Source: QHXQ01 sp036389375
Lineage (GTDB): Bacteria > Acidobacteriota > Blastocatellia > Pyrinomonadales > Pyrinomonadaceae
Assembly: GCA_036389375.1 (NCBI GenBank)
Contig: DASVQA010000184.1
Location: forward strand, 1 to 63,940
Reading direction: 5' to 3'
Length of the DNA stretch: 63,940 nt
How positions within the stretch are numbered: position 1 is the first letter of the stretch; each line of letters begins with the position of its first letter. Below the pieces are notes generated by a model. It was not told the DNA's origin and ran no database searches. It was given only the letters and a program-made list of their open reading frames with translations. Shown here piece by piece: positions 52,985 through 60,633 of this stretch. Position numbers and translations under genes: made by a program.

Positions 52985-53718
52985 ATGGCATCCCCCAAGC
53001 AGCAAATAACATCGGCCGGCGGACTGTCTATCGGCCGCAGACCAGCACGCCGCCGCAACCGTTGCGCCCGATCTACACCGCCACGCCGCAGGTCGAGCAA
53101 CCCGCAGAGCGGCCACGCCGCGCGGTCTATAACCCGCCGTCTGCCCCCGCGCCAGCCATCCGATGGCTGGCAAAACGCCGGACGCAGCGAGCGCCGACAC
53201 GCAGCCCCGCGCGACGTACAACCCGCCGCCGGGCTTCGTGTAGGCGAACCGCGAGTTGCAAGATTTGCTCTCATCGCCGGTCGAAGATCACAACGGCCGG
53301 GTACGTTCGGGGCTTAACGTCGGGGCGGCGGCCGGGCAGACGGCGCGCGAGACGGGTAGCCTTGCGCAGACTGTTGGCGCATTGGCGGGCAGCTTCGTCG
53401 GCGGGGTGCTCAATCCGAAGCGCGACGAGGTGATGGCACACCCCGCGCAGATTCAGCGCGCTCAGTACAAAGCGCAGGCGGCAGCAGCGGCCGATAAAGA
53501 GCAGCGCGAGCAGGCATAGAGCGCGACGGAGCGCGACCTGAAGAATGCACAGACGGATTGGTGGAAGCAACGCCCCGCCGCAGATGCGGCCAAGGCTGAT
53601 GCTGCCGCGCGCACGCGTGAACAGAACTTGCTGCGCAACGAAATATCGGTGCGACGCCTGCTCGCCGCGCATGTCGCACAGGTTGAGATGGGGCGGCTCT
53701 GCCTATCGCTCAACTGAC
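52985..53718 (+). pseudogene. Degenerate gene for a Pro-rich/Ala-rich phage- or element-like protein
   Basis: A good ribosome binding site (CAGGAG) precedes ATG at 52985 (MASPKQQ), but sensible coding continues only by changing frame: first GRRTVYRPQTSTPPQPLRPI ... RRAVYNPPSAPAPA, then, after about 53155, a different frame with PRATYNPPPGFV, an in-frame TAG (53242), NRELQDLLSSPVEDHNGRVR, GSFVGGVLNPKRDEVMAHPA, a second TAG (53517), and ATERDLKNAQTDWWKQRPAA up to TGA at 53716. The YNPP motif on both sides of the frame change and the coherent protein after each TAG show a single decayed gene. The Gly/Ala-rich GLNVGAAAGQT...LAGSFVGGV stretch is reminiscent of phage structural or ejection proteins, but I cannot name it. 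Confidence 0.5.
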
Positions 53719-53773
53719 CTACGGCGCGCGACGAATTTGCCGATATTGGCAACGTAAAAAAAGGGAGTAGGCG

Positions 53774-54106
53774 ATGGGCTGGGAGATGAGGCGCGGCAAG
53801 CGAGTTTATTATCGCAAGGTGCGTGAGGGCGGACAGGTGTGCTCGGTCTATTGTGGGTCGGGTGAGCGGGGCGAGCAGGCAGCGCGGGAAGATGAAGCCC
53901 GCCGATGCGGGGCGTGTGCTACAGATGCGGCCTTGAGCCAACCTGAGATCGTCGCCTGCGTCGAACAGAGCGCGCCCGCGCCCCAAGTCCCTGCCCTGCC
54001 GGTGCTTCCAGCACGACCGCAGCCAGCCGTCCCGCACAAGTTTCGCCGCATCAAGCCAGCACAGCGCACGCCCGACAAGCAGTATTGGCGGAAGCATCGG
54101 GCGTGA
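53774..54106 (+). CDS. Small conserved accessory protein (GWExRxGxxYYRK family)
   Basis: A 110-residue protein with GGGAG 8 bases before the ATG. The start GWEMRRGKRVYYRKVREGGQ followed by VCSVYCGSGERGEQAA matches a short family found beside mobile elements in several phyla, in which an N-terminal YYRxxRxxGxVxSxYxGxG motif is followed by a Pro-rich tail ending in basic residues (here PHKFRRIKPAQRTPDKQYWR). Its function is unknown. It supports the accessory nature of this region. Confidence 0.65.
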   Translation: MGWEMRRGKRVYYRKVREGGQVCSVYCGSGERGEQAAREDEARRCGACATDAALSQPEIVACVEQSAPAPQVPALPVLPARPQPAVPHKFRRIKPAQRTPDKQYWRKHRA

Positions 54107-54751
54107 GTTGCGCCGTGTGCTACAGCTTCGCTCTGCGCAAAACTCTATAACCTTCTATAACCATTCTGCGCGTGCGCGTCAGAGCGTTGCTGCATAGATT
54201 AAGCAAGATGCTGAATATATGATTTACGAATTGCTTTGACACTGCTTTGACAAAACGATGCTGCTGGTCATACCTGTAAATCTTCTTTTTGCGCTTAAAC
54301 ATTGGGCTTTTAAGTGATTTTAGGTTTACTGAGGTTTACGAATAGCGGCGGCTCGTCAAAGCAAGATCGGCTGACTCGAACGATGGCCGGGCGCAGATCG
54401 TTCGTGACGTAAAAGGTGATGATTTGGTAACCCCATGAACGAAAAGTAACCCCATGAATGCGGCCGGGGCTACCTCAGAAAAACTCAGATTTCCGGGCGC
54501 GCATTTGCCCTGCGGCTGCGTTCGGGGCTACTGCGCCCTGTCTCCCCGGCGAAACGCTCAGCCAGCGCCACGCTACGCGCATCCGTGAGCACGTCACGGG
54601 CGACGAGTCCGGGGCCGCCTCTGCCTTGCTATTGACAACCACCCCGCCGAGGCATATCGTCGCCGCGCTGACACTCCGCTAGCCTCACGATCATCGGGCA
54701 GACTCAAGGGGCAGACCGCGCCCGAATTTTCAGCAGTATAAGGAGCGACTC
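54107..54751. other. Low-complexity intergenic part of the island
   Basis: No convincing gene. It contains an AT-rich stretch (54120-54350) unlike the rest of the window, the direct repeat at 54427-54458, and a GC-rich segment up to the ribosome binding site AAGGAG at 54740-54745. Frames here (for example the one from 54458) look like chance. Confidence 0.5.
54427..54458. repeat. Direct repeat GTAACCCCATGAA
   Basis: The 13-mer occurs at 54427-54439 and 54446-54458, 19 bp apart. Spaced terminal direct repeats are typical of IS21-like element ends, but no transposase gene is present. Confidence 0.45.
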
Positions 54752-55088
54752 ATGCGTATAGGCAGATTGGTCGGGATCGCGTTGGCCATCTTATTGGCCT
54801 TGACCGCCGGATTTATTGTGTACGAAAGGTCAAGGGGGATGGTCTGACATTATTTCACCACCAACGGCTAATGCGTGCAGGTGGGACCCAGTACACCTGA
54901 GCCCAGCGGAAGACACCTGTGACGCGCAATGCCCTTCCGAGTACAAAGGAGGAGATAAATATGCGGCCTTCATAGGAAACAATGAAACTGGACGGACGTT
55001 GCATTTCTGCTGCTCGAAGGGATACACCGCACAGGGGGTAAAGAACAATGAGGGTATTACTATTGATGTAACTTGCGTCAAGCGGTAG
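54752..55088 (+). pseudogene. Cys-rich secreted cassette protein, frameshifted
   Basis: ATG at 54752 (AAGGAG upstream) encodes a membrane or signal segment, MRIGRLVGIALAILLALTAG then FIVYERSRG, and stops at 54847. The adjacent frame continues WSDIISPPTANACRWDPVHL and goes on with CDAQCPSEYKGGDKYAAFIG, HFCCSKGYTAQG and VTCVKR to TAG at 55086-55088. Dropping one G from the run of five at 54834-54838 joins the two into a 110-residue exported protein with seven Cys. The gene is directly followed by attC site 1, so it is an integron cassette. Either the frameshift is real (inactive or programmed) or it is a sequencing error in the G run. Confidence 0.6.
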
Positions 55089-55119
55089 GGCGCTAGATCT
55101 ATCGCTTCAAGATAGCGCA

Positions 55120-55220
55120 GCCTAACAACTCATTCAACCGGAGCGGAATTAGCGTGCTTCTCATCGTCAACTTGTCGCACGATGCAGATTCTTCCCGCCC
55201 GGTTAATTCGGGCGTTAGGT
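55120..55220 (+). other. Integron attC site 1
   Basis: A 101-bp imperfect palindrome. R'' is GCCTAAC (55120-55126) and R' is GTTAGGT (55214-55220); L'' is AACCGG (55136-55141) and L' is CCGGTT (55199-55204). The left half, AACAACTCATTCAACCGGAG, closely resembles the left half of class 1 cassette attC sites such as aadA. It follows the Cys-rich gene and precedes the SIR2 gene, in the correct orientation. The site at 58986 is nearly identical. Confidence 0.9.
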
Positions 55221-55259
55221 GACTAACGAATATCCTTCACAAGTATAAGGAGAAACAAC

Positions 55260-56153
55260 ATGCCATTCGACACTGATAAGACCCCTAAAAGAGTAATAGA
55301 GGCAGCCAAGCAGAGGAATCTTGTTCCTTTAGTCGGAGCAGGTATTTCGCGTCAGGCAGGAGATGCCTTTCCTAATTGGATAGAGCTACTTAAATTCATG
55401 AAGGCGCGCGCCCTTGCCGGTGAATTTATCACTGACACAGAAGCGGCAGAAATGGACGTGCTTTTAGCCGACGGAAAGCTGTTGATGGTAGCTGAGGCTA
55501 TACGTACCAGTTTACCCCCAGATGAGTATGAGAGTATCCTTGAAGAGAAATTCCGCCCGATTGGGGTCAAGCCGGCCGAGATTCATACGGCACTCTTCCG
55601 CCTTCGCCCACCATTAATTCTCACCACTAATTATGACTTACTATTGGAAGATGCCTATGCTTATGAATACGAGCAAGCACCGAATGTGTACACATATCGG
55701 GACGCTCCAGTTGTACAAAGAAGTCTCCAAACCAGTCGCGTAACAGAGCGGCCCGTCATATTTAAGCTTCATGGATCCATTGATGAACCATCGGAGCTAA
55801 TTCTTTCTGAACGAGACTATCGGAGACTGATTTATCAGCAAACCGGCTATCGGTCGCTACTCTCAGCTTTGTTTATTACCCATGTTGTGGTAATGCTCGG
55901 CTTTTCATTCTCAGATCGGGAACTAATGCTTTTATTGGAGACTCTGCGTGAATCTCTTAAGCATCGGAACAATCCGGATTTCATCTTTTTGCCGGCCGAT
56001 TCGGCGGGTAGGGTTGAGGCGCGACGCCTCAGAGAAGATTTTGGAATTCAGGTGATACCATATGAACCATCGGAAGGACATCCAGAAGTGCTCCAGTTTA
56101 TTAACTTCCTGCTATCCCAGATTGATGGTGATAAGAAATCTCCAGAGCAATGA
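55260..56153 (+). CDS. SIR2-like domain protein (cassette gene, possible antiphage NADase)
   Basis: A 297-residue protein of the SIR2_2 class. NAD-binding features are visible: VPLVGAGISRQAGDAFPNW (GAGIS loop), LILTTNYDLLLEDAY, the His of VIFKLHGSIDEP, and HVVVMLGFSFSDRELMLLL (GxSxxD). Family members include stand-alone proteins and effectors in antiphage systems that deplete NAD+; no second domain is present here, so sensing would need a partner or be intrinsic. AAGGAG precedes the ATG. GC content is clearly lower than the core genome, and the gene lies between attC1 and half-site attC2, the layout of an integron cassette. Confidence 0.88.
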   Translation: MPFDTDKTPKRVIEAAKQRNLVPLVGAGISRQAGDAFPNWIELLKFMKARALAGEFITDTEAAEMDVLLADGKLLMVAEAIRTSLPPDEYESILEEKFRPIGVKPAEIHTALFRLRPPLILTTNYDLLLEDAYAYEYEQAPNVYTYRDAPVVQRSLQTSRVTERPVIFKLHGSIDEPSELILSERDYRRLIYQQTGYRSLLSALFITHVVVMLGFSFSDRELMLLLETLRESLKHRNNPDFIFLPADSAGRVEARRLREDFGIQVIPYEPSEGHPEVLQFINFLLSQIDGDKKSPEQ

Positions 56154-56191
56154 GTTATATTTATGTTCAAAGATGAAAAATAATCCCCTCA

Positions 56192-56215
56192 CCTAACAAC
56201 TCATTCAACCGGAGC
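56192..56215 (+). other. Integron attC site 2, left half only
   Basis: CCTAACAACTCATTCAACCG and the next bases are identical to the left half of attC1 (R'' at 56192-56197, L'' at 56207-56212), just after the SIR2 gene. No L'/R' half follows in the next several hundred bases, so the array is broken here. Confidence 0.75.
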
Positions 56216-56239
56216 GCGGGACAGGAGCCCTTTAATTCC

Positions 56240-56425
56240 TCACGTCATGCATGCTGTCCGGCTCTCAAGCCCCAAGATCGCCCTTGCCTCTGCGACGTGG
56301 GCGCACTCCCCGCGCTCGTTCTTCGACTCGTGACAGTTCTTGCAAAGTATCTGATAGTGGTCGCGCGTGAGATGGAGCAGCCGAAGCAACTCGCACCGAA
56401 GCCTGCCGGTAAGAAGGGCAAGCAA
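56240..56425 (-). pseudogene. HNH-endonuclease-like fragment
   Basis: The minus-strand frame contains LTRDHYQILCKNCHESKNER, which fits the C-terminal part of an HNH nuclease (DH..., LCxxCHxxK), then ECAHVAEARAILGLES to a stop. The upstream part lacks a proper start and the rest of the domain. It is probably a remnant in the broken part of the array. Confidence 0.35.
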
Positions 56426-57082
56426 TAATCTGACGGCACAATGCGTATCCGGCCCCCTTAACCAAATAACCGGAAGCGAGTAGGCTTTCGGCTTAGCAAA
56501 AAGTCACGCCGCTCTGCCCTGCGCTACTCTTCCGATAGGTGGCGCACCGAACACGATTCATACCCTGCAGCTCTTATAAAAGAAATGGCAGCCTGACTAT
56601 CTTAACTAATATTCAGGAGGTCACCCGCGCCGAAAAAAAACTTAACACTGCGCCTTGATGGGCATAACCTGCGCGGCGCAGCCAGATTTTCTCTCCCGTG
56701 TCCTGCGACCTCACAGGCCCTTGAACCGCTTAAGCGCGCCTGGCTCGCACACTGGCTTAACCCCACACTGCCGACACCGTTCCCGTTAAGCAGGGAACAG
56801 TTCTCTCCCTAACGACACCGGGCTTACGCGCCTCTTGCGATTGCAACTCCGGCGTACGCTCGACCCCAGTGACGCCATCGCCCCTTAACGCTAAGGGGTC
56901 AACGCCACCGTCAAGTCGCAGGCCGCCGCTCGCGGCCTGGCGTGCGCGCGCCCTCTTCACGCGCGGCTGAGGCCGGCCCCGCCGACCCGGCGCACCCGTC
57001 CGTCCACGCCGCTCAACGGGCGACCGTCCGCGGAGCGGTCTCCCATTAACGCTCACGCCCCAACGGGCAGAAAGGTAACACC
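56426..57082. other. Gap with hairpin-rich leader of the PEP-CTERM gene at 57083
   Basis: No gene is seen. The right part has several short perfect stems: 56779-56798 (GTTCCC/GGGAAC), 56881-56898 (CCCCTTA/TAAGGGG), 56919-56939 (CAGGCCGC/GCGGCCTG) and 57022-57040 (GACCG/CGGTC). AAAGG lies 7 bases before the ATG at 57083. The CTCAAG triplet promoter is absent here. Confidence 0.4.
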
Positions 57083-57784
57083 ATGAAACGCTACAGCACG
57101 TCTCTCAGAGCGATCACGTTCGGCTTCGTCCTGTGCCTGCTCTTCGCCACCCAATGCGTGGCGCGCGCTGACGAAGTCACCTTTAGCGGTTACACCGACG
57201 GCTGCTTCAGCGCCGGCTGTGTGCCCACGGTCACGAGCGGCCTCCAGACCGCTAGTGTCGCCCCGCTCACCTACACCAACGCCACCTTCAGCGGGACGAC
57301 GACCGGCGGCACGTTCAACCTGAACGCCCCCACGCAGCCCAGTGGCACGCAGAACCTAAACAACCTCGGCGTGTTCTTCCGTCCGCTGAATGCGCCCCCT
57401 CTGAGTGGCATAACATTCAACCTGCTCGTCACCTTCACCGCGCCGGTGAACCTGACCGGCGGCAGCCCGCAACAGTTTCAGGCGCTCGTGACCGGTGTCA
57501 CCTTCAATCCGCCTGGCGGCCCGTTCACGATGGACTTCGACAACACGCCGCGCCTGTTCACCTACTCCTACACCAACGGGCAGGGACAACTGATCAGCGG
57601 CTCGTTCCTCTTCAGCGTCAACGACGTGCCGCTGCCCCCCGGTACTGGTGTCGTGACCGGCCAGATCACTGAGGCTTCGGAAGCGCCTGAAGTGCCCGAA
57701 CCGACCGCGCTGCTGTTGTTCGGTACGGGGCTGGCCGGCGTGGCCGGCGGCCTGCGCCGGCAGCAGGCGCGCCGCGCGCGCTGA
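57083..57784 (+). CDS. PEP-CTERM sorting-domain protein (type B), island copy
   Basis: A 233-residue exported protein: signal AITFGFVLCLLFATQCVARA, a mature start ADEVTFSGYTDGCFSAGC, beta-rich blocks (GTQNLNNLGVFFRPLN, FNLLVTFTAPVNLTGG, MDFDNTPRLFTYSYTNGQGQ, GSFLFSVNDVPL) and the tail VPEPTALLLFGTGLAGVAGG plus RRQQARRAR. It is paralogous to the gene at 31202 over the full length. With the zinc-finger gene 46 bp downstream it repeats the 31-kb pairing. It lies inside the attC region, so this pair may have moved or been copied there. Confidence 0.92.
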   Translation: MKRYSTSLRAITFGFVLCLLFATQCVARADEVTFSGYTDGCFSAGCVPTVTSGLQTASVAPLTYTNATFSGTTTGGTFNLNAPTQPSGTQNLNNLGVFFRPLNAPPLSGITFNLLVTFTAPVNLTGGSPQQFQALVTGVTFNPPGGPFTMDFDNTPRLFTYSYTNGQGQLISGSFLFSVNDVPLPPGTGVVTGQITEASEAPEVPEPTALLLFGTGLAGVAGGLRRQQARRAR

Positions 57785-57830
57785 CCACAACCGCCGCGTC
57801 GCACGTCGGCGCGGCTACGAAGGAGGGCTT

Positions 57831-58103
57831 ATGCGATCATTCGTTAAAACGTCCGCCTGCCCGCCCGCCGAGACGCTGCTGGCCTACGCGGCCGACCGAC
57901 TCGCGCCGGGCGAATACGCGTCCGTCAGCCGACACCTGTCCTGCTGTGACCACTGCGGCGCGGCGCAACACCTACTGACCAAGCATCCGCCGGTGTTGGC
58001 CGCCGCGCCCGCGCCGCCGCCCCTGCTCGTCCTACTGCTGGCCGGGCAACTACCGTCCCCGACGCAATCAGCCGAGCCGGTGTGGCAACCCCGCGCTGCC
58101 TGA
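57831..58103 (+). CDS. Small HxxxCxxC zinc-finger protein, paralogue of the one at 30867
   Basis: A 90-residue protein with GGAGGG 9 bases before the ATG. The N-terminal CPPAETLLAYAADRLAPGEY and the motif VSRHLSCCDHCGAAQHLL (H-x3-C-x2-C) align with the 30867 product; the Pro/Leu-rich tail differs. As there, it neighbours a type-B PEP-CTERM gene. Probably a zinc-dependent regulator or chaperone of that system; anti-sigma activity is a guess from the motif. Confidence 0.75.
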   Translation: MRSFVKTSACPPAETLLAYAADRLAPGEYASVSRHLSCCDHCGAAQHLLTKHPPVLAAAPAPPPLLVLLLAGQLPSPTQSAEPVWQPRAA

Positions 58104-58134
58104 CGCGCGTTTGTCATGTGTCCAGACGTGAAAA

Positions 58135-58163
58135 CAGTGGGGCAAGCTTGACTTGCCCCACTG
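58135..58163 (+). terminator. Terminator after zinc-finger gene
   Basis: A 12-bp perfect stem (58135-58146 with 58152-58163), CAGTGGGGCAAG paired with its complement around a 5-base loop, preceded by AAAA. Confidence 0.7.
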
Positions 58164-58558
58164 CCTCTGTCTTAACTGCGAGTCCCCGCACTCTGCTGAC
58201 CAGGAGTCTCCGCTGTTTTTCGCTTACAGCACATATTCTGCCGTGCCTGCCAGTCCCAAGATGGCCCGCGCTATTGACTTCCCTTAACGATGTGCATATC
58301 TTCCCTGCGCTAACTCGTGTGCCTCATATGCAGATGCGGTAAAAGTCGGGCTGTGGCCGTGTTAGACTGCTTTGAGCGGTAGTTATCGGCTTTTATGGTA
58401 TTAGACCGCTACTGGCGGTCTAACTCGGCAGCAGATGGCAAATGCCGCCATCGTCGGTCTAATTAGCGTTCGGCGGCTTCGCCATCAAACAGAGGTTGCA
58501 TTAAGTCGGAGGCAAGAGTAGAAGAAATTCAACGGTGAATGCTCACGTCGCAAGTGCC
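58164..58558. other. Gene-free cassette remnant before attC site 3
   Basis: No credible gene. It contains a 9-bp perfect hairpin (TTAGACCGC 58401-58409 with GCGGTCTAA 58415-58423) and R-box-like GTTAGAC (about 58361) and GTCTAAC (about 58418) in the wrong order for an attC site. Base composition is lower in GC than the core. Confidence 0.4.
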
Positions 58559-58659
58559 GCCGAACAACTCATTGCACCTGACCGGAATGAGCTTGCTTCT
58601 CATCGAGAACTTGGCGCACGATGCAGATATTTCCCGGCAGGTGAATGCGGGCGTTGGGC
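58559..58659 (+). other. Integron attC site 3 (divergent)
   Basis: R'' GCCGAAC (58559-58565) and R' GTTGGGC (58653-58659) match at six of seven positions; L'' CACCTG (58575-58580) pairs with L' CAGGTG (58638-58643). The centre (GAGCTTGCTTCTCATCGAGA ... GCACGATGCAGAT) is clearly homologous to attC1. No gene is recognisable in the cassette before it. Confidence 0.8.
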
Positions 58660-58692
58660 TGCTCGTGCATATAAGGTGTTGCCGAAGAAATT

Positions 58693-58980
58693 ATGAGTCA
58701 TTTCCTTTTCAAGATTTGTGACACTTTCCAAATTACCAATCGCGGTCTGGTAGTAGCGACCGATCTCAAAGAGGAAGACGCAAAGGCTCAAGGAATCAGA
58801 TTGAAAGTTGGCGATATTTTGGAATTACGTCGCCCGGATGGCTCGTGCGTCATGTCTAGGATCGCAGGGATCGGAATGCTTAATCCATCTGTTCCAAGTC
58901 GTCTGCTGGATTTTCTGCTGTCCGCTGAATTAGGAAAGAAGGATGTGCCCGTCGGAACCGAAGCTTGGTCATCAGGTTAG
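58693..58980 (+). CDS. Small EF-Tu domain-2-like barrel protein (cassette gene)
   Basis: A 95-residue protein: FKICDTFQITNRGLVVATDL, GIRLKVGDILELRRPDG, SRIAGIGMLN and GKKDVPVGTEAWS. The pattern (F-I-D-F-I-GRG-V ... VGDxxELRRPDG ... I-GI ... DVPxGTE) matches small EF-Tu-like beta-barrel proteins that occur as orphan genes, often in integron cassettes. It is followed 5 bp later by attC4, the normal cassette layout. The function is unknown. No strong ribosome binding site (GAAGAAA). Confidence 0.7.
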   Translation: MSHFLFKICDTFQITNRGLVVATDLKEEDAKAQGIRLKVGDILELRRPDGSCVMSRIAGIGMLNPSVPSRLLDFLLSAELGKKDVPVGTEAWSSG

Positions 58981-58985
58981 GCGCA

Positions 58986-59087
58986 GCCCAACAACTCATT
59001 CAACCGGAGCGGAATTAGCATGATTGTTATCGTTAACTTGGATGCTGCTCGCAGATACTTCCCGCCCGGTTAATTCGAGCGTTGGGC
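58986..59087 (+). other. Integron attC site 4
   Basis: A 102-bp site with perfectly complementary R boxes GCCCAAC (58986-58992) and GTTGGGC (59081-59087), and L boxes AACCGG (59002-59007) and CCGGTT (59066-59071). It is nearly identical to attC1 over both halves. The uniformity of sites 1, 2 and 4 is typical of a sedentary chromosomal integron, whose own attC type is host-specific. Confidence 0.92.
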
Positions 59088-59319
59088 GGCCACCTTGATG
59101 AGGGTAAGACATGAGAGCGGTGCAAGATGTGACCCATTGGGGCGCGGGGGCCTAGAGGGCAGCGCGGGCCGCCTTCCGGGCGGAGGGGAGCCCATCGGCT
59201 GCGTGAACGATTTGACTTGAACTCTTCGCGCTTGGTAGCCTAAACGTCGCTGACCGCCCACTCGAACGTTCATACCTCTGAGCCTGAGCCACGAACTTAG
59301 CACCGGGAGTAACGACACA

Positions 59320-60492
59320 ATGGCGAACCCGCCGAATCAGCAAATCTTGGGCTTGCTGAGCGAGCCGACTGTACTCGTCAACCTCTTTGAGATCAAGAAT
59401 CCAGATGCAGACACGGATCGCTATCTCTACCTCCCGTGCAGTTCTTTCCGCTTGCCGGGAGAACATGCCCTTGAGAACGTGGACGTTGACCCGATACTCT
59501 ATCCCTATGAAGGAATGGATCTGGAGAGGGGGACTTACGTGCTAAAGGGCCCGGCGTTTTTGGCCTGGCCCACCACGCGGGAGCGACTGCCCGGCAGCGA
59601 CGTTCGCCTCACCGAGTTCGAAAGTGCGCCGGACGTTACAGCGGCTCACATGGGACGCAGGCTCACGCGAGTCCCCGCCAGTGGGGAGCATTACGAGCCG
59701 AGGTTGCCGGGTTTCCGCGCTCCTACATACGATGCTGAAATTCCGGGGGCGCAACCCGTCTACGAGCACGCGGCGACGACTCATCGCGGCGTGAAGTATC
59801 GGTACGACTTCATTCGCGAAGCCCGTGATGGGTGGAGCGAAGGCCAAGAAGTTTTCTGGGCCGTGCCGCCGGAATATGTCGGCATGATGCTTAGCCAGGC
59901 GGCGCAAGAGGCCAAGTCACAGGCTCCGGGCGGCGGCGACCTGACATCCCCCGAGAGCGTGCGTCAGCTTGCCGAGTACGCAGTGCCAACGTTGCAGGCC
60001 GGGGGGGCGGTGGATGATCGAAACGTCGAGAACATGCAAAGGTTCTTCACGGGGAAGGGCCTGCCGGTAAAAGCATTCACGACCAGTATGGGGGGCGAAG
60101 TGTCGTTCCTGTTCAGTGGCATGGTGGAGCGTGGCGTAATCTGGAGTCTGCAAAAGAGGAAGCTGCACGGGTATGTCACCCTTGCTGGCGGCGTGGGCCC
60201 GATGGCCGGGGTTAGTGCCAATGTCTCGTTTGGAGTCTGGTGGGGCACCTCTGAACAAGAGGTTCTCGACAACATGAAGGGGCTCAGCTACTTCGAAGTG
60301 ATGGGCGGGGGGATCGACGTAGGATTGAGCATCACGTTGATCTGCTCGAAAGACTGGCAGATATACGGCCTCAATATTTCCCTGATGGCTGGCGTGGAAA
60401 TCGAGCTCGGGGTCGGGGCGATGTACACTTGGCTTTATACCGTGTCACAACCGAGAGATAAGTTTGAAAAAATCCAATTCCCCGAGAAGTAA
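59320..60492 (+). CDS. Unknown protein, 390 aa, following attC4
   Basis: GGGAG lies 10 bases before the ATG. The N-terminal half is polar (LYLPCSSFRLPGEHALENVD, YEGMDLERGTYVLKGPAFLA) with repeated YExxxPG-type segments. The C-terminal 130 residues are Gly-rich and alternately hydrophobic (GYVTLAGGVGPMAGVSANVS, FGVWWGTSEQEVL, VMGGGIDVGLSITLICS, ISLMAGVEIELGVGAMYTWL), which suggests a beta-structured membrane- or pore-type region. I recognise no family. As the first gene after attC4 it could be a cassette whose own attC site was lost. GC content is intermediate. Confidence 0.65.
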   Translation: MANPPNQQILGLLSEPTVLVNLFEIKNPDADTDRYLYLPCSSFRLPGEHALENVDVDPILYPYEGMDLERGTYVLKGPAFLAWPTTRERLPGSDVRLTEFESAPDVTAAHMGRRLTRVPASGEHYEPRLPGFRAPTYDAEIPGAQPVYEHAATTHRGVKYRYDFIREARDGWSEGQEVFWAVPPEYVGMMLSQAAQEAKSQAPGGGDLTSPESVRQLAEYAVPTLQAGGAVDDRNVENMQRFFTGKGLPVKAFTTSMGGEVSFLFSGMVERGVIWSLQKRKLHGYVTLAGGVGPMAGVSANVSFGVWWGTSEQEVLDNMKGLSYFEVMGGGIDVGLSITLICSKDWQIYGLNISLMAGVEIELGVGAMYTWLYTVSQPRDKFEKIQFPEK

Positions 60493-60633
60493 CCGCTGGG
60501 TGCTAGGGTCTTCGCGTCGAAAGAACACTAACTCCGAGTCCATCTGCTCTGCCTTGCCCACGAAGAGGCATCGTTTGAGCAGCTCTAATTCCTGTCGCAG
60601 TCGGCTCCTCGGCGGTGCGGAGTTGGTCGGGGC

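Noticed and set aside
52985..53718. TAG recoding (amber read as Gln) in a phage-like gene
   Set aside because: The same gene also needs at least one frame change, no suppressor tRNA or recoded phage genes are visible, and neighbouring genes use TAG as a normal stop. Simple decay explains it.
54120..54302. 60-codon minus-strand frame (FKRKKKIYRYDQQHRFVKAV)
   Set aside because: It arises in the AT-rich gap, has no good ribosome binding site and no recognisable similarity; possibly a remnant, but not supportable as a gene.
56757..57056. 99-codon minus-strand frame in the leader of the PEP-CTERM gene
   Set aside because: Arg/Gly/Pro-rich composition without motifs, no ribosome binding site, and it overlaps a set of hairpins.
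58361..58472. An additional attC site between GTTAGAC/GTCTAAC and GTTCGGC
   Set aside because: The R-box-like words are in the wrong order or not complementary, and there are no matching L boxes; only the simple hairpin at 58401-58423 is supported.
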